Origin: Myxococcus xanthus
GTDB lineage: Bacteria > Myxococcota > Myxococcia > Myxococcales > Myxococcaceae
NCBI RefSeq assembly: GCF_006402735.1
Contig: NZ_CP017174.1
Location: 248,001 to 312,000, forward strand
Reading direction: 5' to 3'
DNA: 64,000 nucleotides
Both the position numbers and the translations under genes were made by a program. Positions 49,414 through 56,408 of the stretch are shown piece after piece; positions within the stretch are counted from its first letter, which is position 1, and each line of letters starts with the position of its first letter. The notes below the pieces were generated by a model that had not been told where the DNA came from, did no database searches, and saw nothing but the letters and a program-made list of their open reading frames with translations.

Positions 49414-50361
49414 CTATCCGCCGCGTGCGTGCCGCGCCAGCGCGTGCGTCAGGTGACCCGCCACGTCCGTGCCGCCGCGCGCATCGAAGCCCAGGAACAT
49501 CGCCGAGCCGTTCAGCTCCAGGATGCGCGGCGCTCCGTCCGCGTCACGCTTCAAGTCCATCCCCGTCCATCGCAGGCCCAGCACCTCGCACGCCTTCACG
49601 CAGCCGTGAGCCACCTCGGGCGGCAGCGTCACCTGCTCGATGCGCTCCTCGTGCTGCCGGAAGTCGAGCGACGGCGAGATGACGCGCAGGCTCGCGATGA
49701 CGGCGCCGTCCAGCACGTACACGCGCAGGTTCTCGCCCGGCAGCAGCTCCTGGAAGGTGACGGGCGCGGCGGATAGCGCCGCGAGGCGTTCGTCCGTGAG
49801 GTCTGCTTCACTCAACTCCCGCGTCGCCGCGCCGCCTACGACGGGCTTGTAGACCCCGCGTCCTTCCCTCGCGAAGCGGCGCACTGCCTCCGCGTCATTC
49901 GTCCACAGCGTCCGGGGCACGGGAAGTCCCGCGGCCTGGAGCGCGGCGAGCTGCGCGGGCTTGTGCATGCTCCAGTCCGAAGAGGGCGGGTTGTAGAGCG
50001 GCACGCCCAGTCGCTCCCAGCGGCCCAGCAGTCCCAGGAGCAGCGCGCTCTTCTCGCGGAACGCGGTGAGCGTGGTGCGCCAGTCCGCGTCCAGGGCCTC
50101 CTGGGCATCCACCCCGAAGGCCAGCGGGTGCGCATGCAAGCCGCGCAGGTACACGGCGGCCGGCCGCCCCACCTCACGTCCGTCCGCGACGATGCCGTCC
50201 AGCGACTCCGTGAGCGACAGCCGCGTCTCCTCGGGGAAGGCCCGTGTGTCCACCACCACCGTGTCCACATCCTCGGCGCGAAGCCGGCGCGCCACCTCCT
50301 GAACATGGGCGTCGTCTCGCGCACCCAGCAGCACCACCGTGCCTGTCCGTGTCACGGGCAT
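49414..50361 (-). CDS. ATP-grasp ligase, graspetide (omega-ester peptide) maturase
   Basis: 315 residues, RimK/MvdD-like ATP-grasp fold. The nucleotide-binding Lys172 sits in GVYKPVVGGA, followed by the hinge QE (TFQELLPGENLRVYV) and the metal-binding region GMDLKRDADGAPRILELNGS (Asp269, Glu282, Asn284). Such enzymes join Thr or Ser side chains to Glu or Asp side chains of a precursor by ATP-driven esterification. The ATG lies 2 bp after the stop of the 50-residue precursor gene, with TGAGG between, so translation is coupled. The precursor core makes it a plesiocin-type (group 2) graspetide synthetase by inference. No transporter gene is adjacent. Confidence 0.85.
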   Translation of the reverse strand: MPVTRTGTVVLLGARDDAHVQEVARRLRAEDVDTVVVDTRAFPEETRLSLTESLDGIVADGREVGRPAAVYLRGLHAHPLAFGVDAQEALDADWRTTLTAFREKSALLLGLLGRWERLGVPLYNPPSSDWSMHKPAQLAALQAAGLPVPRTLWTNDAEAVRRFAREGRGVYKPVVGGAATRELSEADLTDERLAALSAAPVTFQELLPGENLRVYVLDGAVIASLRVISPSLDFRQHEERIEQVTLPPEVAHGCVKACEVLGLRWTGMDLKRDADGAPRILELNGSAMFLGFDARGGTDVAGHLTHALARHARGG

Positions 50362-50363
50362 CC

Positions 50364-50516
50364 TCAGCGTTGGAGGTCACCGCCGTCGCCGGTCTCCTCA
50401 CCTACCTGCATCGTGGTCACCTGCGCTTCCTTCTCGGGCTGTGGTTCGGGGGACGCGGGCGCCCAGTCCCGGATGAACAGCTCGCGCGGCGGTTTCGGCG
50501 GAGAAGTCTTTGGCAT
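50364..50516 (-). CDS. Graspetide precursor peptide, plesiocin-like TTxxxxEE core
   Basis: 50 residues from the ATG at 50516, six bases after TTGGAG. The leader holds LFIRDW (residues 13-18), matching the LFIEDL-type recognition motif of plesiocin leaders. A Pro/Glu linker follows, then the core VTTMQVGEETGDGGD with Thr34-Thr35 and Glu40-Glu41. This is the TTxxxxEE pattern of group 2 graspetides, expected to carry two side-chain ester bonds in a hairpin (Thr34-Glu41 and Thr35-Glu40 by analogy). Plesiocin has several core copies, whereas this peptide has one. The ligase follows at once. The protease that releases the core and the target of the product are unknown. Confidence 0.82.
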   Translation of the reverse strand: MPKTSPPKPPRELFIRDWAPASPEPQPEKEAQVTTMQVGEETGDGGDLQR

Positions 50517-50702
50517 GGTGTCTCCAAGATGCGGATGGGCCCGGCGCCGCACCAGTGCCGGCCATGGAGCGCCGCGTCACCCAGGCTGGGCGGGCCACTT
50601 CGTCCACCGCTCCACGCTGCACCCACGCCAGCGCCTGCCCCGGCCGAGGCGCCTGTTCGTTTCCGGTGACTTCCACCGCGCGCCTGGGCTCCAATCCGCT
50701 TC

Positions 50703-51998
50703 ATGAAAGCTCTTGCCCTGCGTGAGGACCGCTTCCTCGATGTGCTCCGGCGGCTCATCGCCCTGACTCCGAAGCTGCAGAACAACCCTGGCGCGGGGCT
50801 GGTGCCCGAGGAGCGGCTGGCCGCGCAGGTGGTGCTGGACACCCTGGCGCCGCACATCGAGAGCGGCTTCATCCAGGCGGAGTCCGTGGCGGGCCCGGGC
50901 CAGGCGTCGCGTCCCTGCCTGGTGCTTACTGTTCCGGGCGAGGGGGACGGCGCCATCGGCTTCGTCGGCGCGCACTTCGACGTGGTCCCCGCGGACCAGA
51001 AGGCGGAGGGCTGGGAGCGCAGCCCCTTCGAGCTGTGGGAGGGCCCCGGCGGCGTGCTCTACGGGCGCGGCGTCACCGACTGTCTGGGGCACGTCGCCGT
51101 GCTCACCGACCTGCTGGCTCAGCTGGCCGAGCGCAAGGTGCGCCCCAGCCGCACGCTGAAGGTGGTGCTCATCTCCAACGAGGAGTCCTCGGAGCTGCCG
51201 GGCCTGGGCCTCAACTACGTGGCCGAGCAGGGGATGCTCAAGCCGCTGGACGGCCAGCCGGTGTACTGGCTGGACAGCGCCAACTTCGGCCCCACGCTGG
51301 GCACGGCGGGCGTGTCGCTGTGGGAGCTGAAGGTGACGGGCGTGGGCGGCCACTCCGGCATGCCGCAGAACTGCGTCAACGCGCTGGAGCTGGGCATGGC
51401 CGCGTCGTTGGAGCTGGCGCGCTTCTTCCACGAGCGCTTCCCGCCCACGGAGGACGAGAAGCGCTGGGGCTTCCTGTCGTCCTCCAGTCTCAAGGCCACC
51501 GTGGTGGAGGCGCCCAACACCAAGGAGACGAAGGTGCCCGCCGACGTCGTCTTGCGCGGCGACATCCGCCTCACGCCCTTCTACGACCTGGCGGAGGTGC
51601 AGAAGTCGGTGACGGACTTCATGGCGGAGCTCGACGCCCGGCTGGCGCGCGACGACGCCCCCGCGCACTTCCCGCGCACGCGCACGGCGGGCGGCAAGCG
51701 TGGTGAGCTGGCGTTCCGCTTCCAGGGGGAGGGGACCGAGGGCATCGCCTGCCGGCTGGACTCAGAGGGCCTGCGCGCCCTGAAGGAGGCCATGCAGGTG
51801 GTGCGCGGTGTGTCGGCCACGCCCTTCTCGCTCACCGGCTCGCTGCCGCTCGTGAGGGACCTGCAACGACAGGGCTGCGACGTGCAGATTACGGGCTTCG
51901 GGGACATGCAGTACTACCACGCCCCCAATGAGCAAGCCCGGCTGGAGGACTTCCGGCAGGGCTTCGCGATTCTCCGCGAGCTGCTCGTCCGCCTCTGA
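50703..51998 (+). CDS. M20-family metallopeptidase (ArgE/DapE/CPG2 type)
   Basis: 431 residues. Di-zinc amidohydrolase plan: first His in GAHFDVVPAD, bridging Asp in GVTDCLGHV, catalytic Glu pair in SNEESSELPG, Asp in RGDIRLTPF and the last His in YYHAPNEQAR. The dimerisation domain lies between about 195 and 330 (VGGHSGMPQNCVNALELG). It removes acyl or amino acid groups from small substrates in the cytosol. It is divergent from the graspetide precursor. Whether it processes that peptide is only a guess, since M20 enzymes usually act on short substrates. Confidence 0.85.
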   Translation: MKALALREDRFLDVLRRLIALTPKLQNNPGAGLVPEERLAAQVVLDTLAPHIESGFIQAESVAGPGQASRPCLVLTVPGEGDGAIGFVGAHFDVVPADQKAEGWERSPFELWEGPGGVLYGRGVTDCLGHVAVLTDLLAQLAERKVRPSRTLKVVLISNEESSELPGLGLNYVAEQGMLKPLDGQPVYWLDSANFGPTLGTAGVSLWELKVTGVGGHSGMPQNCVNALELGMAASLELARFFHERFPPTEDEKRWGFLSSSSLKATVVEAPNTKETKVPADVVLRGDIRLTPFYDLAEVQKSVTDFMAELDARLARDDAPAHFPRTRTAGGKRGELAFRFQGEGTEGIACRLDSEGLRALKEAMQVVRGVSATPFSLTGSLPLVRDLQRQGCDVQITGFGDMQYYHAPNEQARLEDFRQGFAILRELLVRL

Positions 51999-52008
51999 GG
52001 CGGGGCGC

Positions 52009-52065
52009 GTCCGGTGGCGTGCTGTTCGGAAATGTCCCGACATTTCCGAACAGCGCGCACCGGAC
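52009..52065. repeat. Very long near-perfect inverted repeat (hairpin)
   Basis: GCTGTTCGGAAATGTC (52021-52036) and GACATTTCCGAACAGC (52039-52054) form perfect 16-bp arms around a 2-base centre. The pairing extends outward, with one G-T pair (52020/52055) and one bulged G (52017), to 52009-52065 (GTCCGGTG with CACCGGAC), giving about 27 paired bases. It sits 11 bp after the M20 peptidase stop and about 110 bp before the next start. It could be a terminator, a protein-binding palindrome or a mobile-element remnant. No transposase is nearby. Confidence 0.85.
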
Positions 52066-52174
52066 ACTCGCCCGGAGCACATGTGCGTGGACAGCGCGGC
52101 CGGGGACCGCCACAGTCGGTCCGGGCCGCGGGCACCTCCGCTCGCGGCGGCTGCGCGAGAGGAGTGGTGACGCC

Positions 52175-53335
52175 GTGAGAGACTTGCTGATGATTCCAGG
52201 GCCGGTGGAGTTCGAGCCCGAGGTGCTCCAGGCGCTGGGCGCTCCCACCCTCAGCCACACGGACCCCGCTTTCATCGCCGTCTTCGGCCGGGCCCTGAAG
52301 CGGCTTCGGGAGGTGAGTCTGGCGCCCTCCGCGCAGCCCTTCGTGGTGTCCGGCTCCGGCACGCTGGCCATGGAGCTGGCGGTGGCCAACCTGGTGGAGC
52401 CCGGGGACGCGGCCCTGGTGGTGAACACCGGCTATTTCAGCGACCGGATGGCGAAGATTCTGGAGCGCCACGGCGCCCAGGTGACGCACGTGCGTGCCCC
52501 GCCGGGAGACGTGCCCTCCCTGGACGAGGTGGAGACGCACCTGTCGAAGGGTGGCTTCAAGGTGCTGTCCGTCACCCATGTGGACACGTCCACGGGCGTG
52601 CTCGCACCCGCGGAGGCGCTGGTGCGGGCCGCGCGCAAGCACGGCGTGCTGTCGGTGGTGGATGGTGTGTGCGCCACCGCGGCGGAGACCTTCCGCCAGG
52701 ATGCGTGGGAGGCGGACGTGTACCTCACGGCCAGCCAGAAGGCGGTGGGGGTTCCTCCCGGCCTGGCGCTGCTCACCGTGGGCCCGCGGGCCATGGAGGC
52801 CTGGCGCAAGCGCAAGACGCCGGTGGCCAGCGTCTACGCGGACTTCGCGGAGTGGTTGCCCATCATGGAGGCGTACGAAGCGGGCAAGCCGGCCTACTTC
52901 GCCACCCCGCCAGTGAACCTGGTGGCCGCGCTGGACGTGAGCCTGGGACAGATTCTGGCCGAGGGCATGGACGCCCGCTTCGCCCGGCACCAGCGGATGG
53001 CGCGGGCCTTCCGCGCGGCGTGGAAGGCCATGGGCCTGCGCCTGTTGCCCACCTCCGACGCCGTGGCCGCCAACACACTGAGCGCCGTGTACTACCCGGA
53101 CGGCGTGGACGCGGCGCTGGTGGGCGGGGTGAAGGGGCAGGGCGTCGTCGTCGCCGGCGGCCTCCACCCGGACCTCAAGACGCGCTACTTCCGCGTGGGC
53201 CACATGAACCGCGTGGGGCCCGCGGACGTCCTCTCCACGGTGGGCGCCCTGGAGCGCGCGCTCATCGCCGCCGGTCATCGCTCGGAGCCCGGCGCCGCCG
53301 TGGCCGCCGCCCAGACGTCCCTCATCGCGGGCTGA
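52175..53335 (+). CDS. Class V PLP aminotransferase (alanine-glyoxylate / serine-pyruvate type)
   Basis: 386 residues from a GTG with AGAGGAG upstream. Fold-type I marks are LMIPGPVEFEPEVLQAL at the start, FVVSGSGTLAMELAVANLV, VDGVCATAAETFRQDAWEAD (cofactor Asp) and the Schiff-base Lys in LTASQKAVGVPPG. The closing GLHPDLKTRYFRVGHMN contains the carboxylate-binding Arg. It transaminates small amino acids with glyoxylate or pyruvate in the cytosol; exact substrate unknown. It stands alone between the long hairpin and a DUF2378 gene. Confidence 0.9.
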   Translation: MRDLLMIPGPVEFEPEVLQALGAPTLSHTDPAFIAVFGRALKRLREVSLAPSAQPFVVSGSGTLAMELAVANLVEPGDAALVVNTGYFSDRMAKILERHGAQVTHVRAPPGDVPSLDEVETHLSKGGFKVLSVTHVDTSTGVLAPAEALVRAARKHGVLSVVDGVCATAAETFRQDAWEADVYLTASQKAVGVPPGLALLTVGPRAMEAWRKRKTPVASVYADFAEWLPIMEAYEAGKPAYFATPPVNLVAALDVSLGQILAEGMDARFARHQRMARAFRAAWKAMGLRLLPTSDAVAANTLSAVYYPDGVDAALVGGVKGQGVVVAGGLHPDLKTRYFRVGHMNRVGPADVLSTVGALERALIAAGHRSEPGAAVAAAQTSLIAG

Positions 53336-53408
53336 GCCTGGCCTGGGGGCATCCGCCCCTATTCGTTGGCTGGCGGATGCTCCTCTCGGCCCGCGGGGCG
53401 AACCGGGT

Positions 53409-53437
53409 TTGATTCGACAGTACCGGAAAAATATGCG
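53409..53437 (+). promoter_or_regulatory. Possible promoter for the DUF2378 gene
   Basis: TTGATT (53409-53414), 17 bases of spacer ending in GGAAAAA, then TATGCG (53432-53437). This is an AT-rich patch in GC-rich DNA about 110 bp before the gene. The match is modest. Confidence 0.3.
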
Positions 53438-53548
53438 ACTGTTGGCTTCCCGGAAGTGGGGGGAATCATGTGAGCCCGGAAGCATCCGCGAAGTGAGGTG
53501 GCGGTGTGTTCCCCGGGCGCCCTGGAAGGGTCCCTCGGGGAGATGACC

Positions 53549-54160
53549 ATGTACGCGGGTTACGAATCGAGCGCGGGTGGTGGCGCGGCCTGGGAGCTGG
53601 AGTTGCGGCGTCTGGCGGCCACCGACGACGACATGGCGCGTGGGATGTTCTTCCAGGGCACGCTGGACGTCGTGGGTTTCCTGGGAGGCGAAGGCGCCGT
53701 GGCCCGCTGCAAGGGTGTGGCCGGCATCTGGGAAATCAACCTCCTCCACATGTACCCCATCACCCGGTTCCTCCGGATGTCATCCACGGCGGCGCGGCTG
53801 TTGGCCCCGCAGTTGGACGGCTTCGAGGGCGTGCTGCGGCGCATGGGAACGCAGGCCACAGTGGACTTCGTGGCGTCCGTCTTCGGACGGGAGTTGATGC
53901 GAACGGCCAGCGGCAAGCCGCGGCTGCTGTTGCAGTCGCTGGGAGAGGCCTACCTCGCCGCGGTGACCTACGGCGAGCGCTACCCCCTGTGGACCGGGGA
54001 GACGAGCGCCCGCTTCATCATGCGGCGTGACTTCATGCCCGCCGCCTACCACGAGGGCGTGCTGCACGGCGTGCTGGAGGCGGTGGGCGCGCGTGAGGTC
54101 CGGGTCCACGGTCGCCAGGTGGGGCTGCTCGACAGCGAATACGAGCTGTCCTGGAAGTAG
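53549..54160 (+). CDS. DUF2378 / TIGR02265-family protein
   Basis: 203 residues from the ATG at 53549, placed six bases after GGGGAG; an ATG at 53543 is too close to that site. It matches the myxobacterial TIGR02265 family: MFFQGTLDVVGFLG, INLLHMYPITRFLRMSSTAA, FEGVLRRMGTQATVDFVASV, and a closing part with FMPAAYHEGVLHGVLEAVGA. These proteins occur in many paralogues in Myxococcus and are of unknown function, with a heme-NO/4-vinyl-reductase-like fold suggested by the helical and sheet layout. No membrane segment. Confidence 0.82.
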   Translation: MYAGYESSAGGGAAWELELRRLAATDDDMARGMFFQGTLDVVGFLGGEGAVARCKGVAGIWEINLLHMYPITRFLRMSSTAARLLAPQLDGFEGVLRRMGTQATVDFVASVFGRELMRTASGKPRLLLQSLGEAYLAAVTYGERYPLWTGETSARFIMRRDFMPAAYHEGVLHGVLEAVGAREVRVHGRQVGLLDSEYELSWK

Positions 54161-54227
54161 GCGTGGCGGCGAGCCCCCGGCGTGCTGGCGGGGGGGAAAG
54201 GCGGGGCCCCACGGTCCGTGCGCATGA

Positions 54228-55071
54228 ATGCTGGGCGCGGTGCTGGCGTGGCTGGGCAGACGCCAGGTCGTCACGCTCGCCGGCGAATCCGAGGCCTTGT
54301 TGGAGCGGGCGCGGGCCCAGGCGGATGCGCCGCGGGCGAGCGAGGCCCGGCTGGAGGCCCGGGTGGTCCAGCGCACGCAGGAGCTGACGCTGGCCAACCA
54401 GGAGTTGGAGTCGTTCAGCGACTCGGTGTCCCACGACCTGCGTGCGCCCCTGCGCGCCGTGGACGGCTTCAGCCTGGCCCTGCAGGAGGAGGATGGGGCG
54501 CGCCTGTCCGAGGAAGGCCACGAGCACCTGCGGCGGCTGCGCGCGGCGGTTGTTCGCATGGGGCAGCTCATCGATGACCTGCTGCGGCTGTCGCGCATCT
54601 CCCGCATCGAGCCGCGCCATGCGCCCGTGGACCTGAGCGCGCTGGCCAGCGTGGTCGCCGGGAGCTGACGCGCCCCGAGCCGGGCCGCGACACGGCGTTC
54701 GACATCGCCCCGGGGATGACGGCGCGGGGAGACGCTCGTTTGCTCCGTGTGGTCCTGGATAACCTGCTCGGCACTGCCTGGACGTTCACCAGCCAGCGCT
54801 CGGGAGGGCGCATCGTGTTTTCGCCACGTCGAGCGAGAACCCTTCCCGTTACTGTGTCCGGGACACCGGCGTGGGATTCGACATGGCGTACGCGGGCAAG
54901 CTCATTACTCCCTTCCATCGGCTGCACCGGGCAGGGGAATTCCCTGGCACGGGCATCGGGCTGGCGACCGTCCAGCGCATCATCCACCGCCATGGGGGAG
55001 ACATCTCCGCGGAGGCAGTGCCAGGCGAAGGGGCCATGTTCTGCTTCACCCTGGAGGCGTCCCATCCATGA
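54228..55071 (+). pseudogene. Histidine kinase broken by frameshifts
   Basis: HisKA is readable in the first frame (SVSHDLRAPLRAVDGFSLAL, MGQLIDDLLRLSRISR) up to a stop at 54666. The HATPase N-box appears in a second frame ([20 protein letters not shown]), with the join one base short near 54660. The G boxes appear in a third frame ([39 protein letters not shown], ending EASHP). At least two separate frameshifts are needed, so it cannot make a working kinase. Its end overlaps the next, also broken, response regulator. Confidence 0.85.
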
Positions 55072-55524
55072 GCGGCGAGCGGCCCATCCTGCTGGTGGAG
55101 GACAACCCGGACGACGTGGACCTCGCGCTGCGCGCCTTCAAGCGGGCCGGCGTCACACGGCGGGTGGACGTGGTGGAGGCGCTCGACGACCTGTTCTTCC
55201 AGGGCCCCTACGCGGCCCGCGCCGGCCAGCCAGCCGCCTCCCGCGATGGTGTTGCTGGATGTCCAGTTGCCCCGGCTGGACGGCCATGAGGTGCTGCGCC
55301 GCATCCGCGCGGACGCGCGCACGCGGATGCTGTCGGTGGTCATCCTCTCCTCGTCGGCGGAGGAGGTTGACGTGGTGCGCAGCTACGGCGGCGGGGCCAA
55401 CAGCTACGTGCGCAAGCCGGTGCGCTACACGGAGTTCGTGGAGGCAGCGCGACAGCTGGGCCGGTACTGGCTGGTGCTGGACCACGGCGCACCGGTGGGC
55501 CCCTTCCCGGGAGCCCCGGGATGA
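55068..55524 (+). pseudogene. Response regulator broken by a frameshift
   Basis: The start is a normal receiver of the kinase-partner type, [20 protein letters not shown] then RAFKRAGVTRRVDVVEALDD. It has lost four or so residues in the first helix-strand turn. After the loop FFQGPYAARAGQ the frame changes, with one extra base between about 55220 and 55240. The remainder is then read as MVLLDVQLPRLDGHEVLRRI (acceptor Asp), VVILSSSAEEVDVVRSY and SYVRKPVRYTEFVE. The gene order, kinase then receiver, matches phytochrome-style two-component pairs. Confidence 0.8.
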
Positions 55525-55942
55525 CACCGCTGCGGGTGCTGGTGGTGGATGTGATGGCACAGCCGGTGCCCCTCACCTCCAGCCCGGAGCACCAGCGGGC
55601 GCTGGACGCGCTGGGGCTTCGTTCGGTGCTGCACGTGCCGCTGCAGGGCCGCGCGGGGGTGATGGGGGGCTGTCGCTGCTCACCCAGGAGACTCGCACGT
55701 TGGGGCCGGTGGACCTGGCGCTGGCGCAGGAGCTGGCGCGCCGCGCGGGCCACATGGGCCGTGTTCAGGTGGATGACAGAGGGATTGGAATTTCAGAGGA
55801 CCGGGTGAAGCACTTCCTCGAACGCTTCGGACGGGCGGTAAGCTCGCGCTCCCATGGGGGCCGGGCCTGGGCCGGGCCGCGCGAAGGGGGTGGCGCGCGT
55901 TTCACCCTGGATTTGCCATTGGAGAAGGAGAGGCGTGAGTGA
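55521..55942 (+). pseudogene. Remnant of a GAF-histidine kinase
   Basis: A start codon overlaps the preceding stop region, then fragments appear in two frames: a GAF-like piece (HQRALDALGLRSVLHVPLQG, then LLTQETRTLGPVDLALAQEL), followed abruptly by an HATPase piece (VQVDDRGIGISEDRVKHFLE, RFGRAVSSRSHGG, ARFTLDLPLEKERRE). HisKA and the N-box are missing, implying a large deletion in addition to frameshifting. It ends by overlapping the intact response regulator. Confidence 0.75.
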
Positions 55943-56307
55943 GCCGGCCGTTGCTGGTGGTGGATGACGACGCGGACCTGCGCGAAGCCCTGGAGGAAGT
56001 GCTTCGTGACGCGGGCTACACGGTGCTGGGGGCCAGCAATGGCAAGCATGCCCTGGAGGTGCTGGGCGCGGCCACGGAGCTGCCGGGGCTCGTCCTGCTG
56101 GACATGATGATGCCCGTCATGGACGGAGGCGGGTTCGCGCGGGCCATGCGTCAAGTGTCAGCCTGGCGTGATATCCCGGTGCTCGTCTTCTCCGCGTCAG
56201 CGAATGCTCGCCAGGTCGCGGATGAGATTGGCGCTTGCGGTCACCTGCGCAAACCCGTGGACGTGGAGACACTGCTGGACGCCGTCAGCCGCCATCTGAC
56301 GATGTGA
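55939..56307 (+). CDS. Single-domain response regulator
   Basis: 122 residues from GTG 55939. A complete receiver: acidic pocket LLVVDDDADLREAL, acceptor Asp in LVLLDMMMPVMDGGGFA, Thr/Ser switch in VLVFSASANARQVADEI and the Lys in GHLRKPVDVETLL. There is no output domain, so it acts by protein contact, as CheY or Spo0F do. It is the only intact member of the two-component run from 54228, whose kinase genes are decayed, so it may now be driven by a kinase encoded elsewhere. Confidence 0.88.
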   Translation: MSRPLLVVDDDADLREALEEVLRDAGYTVLGASNGKHALEVLGAATELPGLVLLDMMMPVMDGGGFARAMRQVSAWRDIPVLVFSASANARQVADEIGACGHLRKPVDVETLLDAVSRHLTM

Positions 56308-56408
56308 AGCAGGCAGGCGGGTCCCGGTTGACGCCCTGCGTTCCCTCCGGTTGACGCCTCGAAATCAGGTTGGTAAGTGCCAGCTTAACACTTCATGTGG
56401 AGGGCCGG

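Noticed and set aside
50703..51998. Dedicated protease for the graspetide precursor.
   Set aside because: M20 enzymes act on small amides and the gene is divergent. No C39 or subtilisin-like protease is adjacent, so the link is not supported.
52009..52065. Insertion-sequence end or MITE.
   Set aside because: No transposase, no second copy in the window and no target-site duplication. Kept only as an unexplained hairpin.
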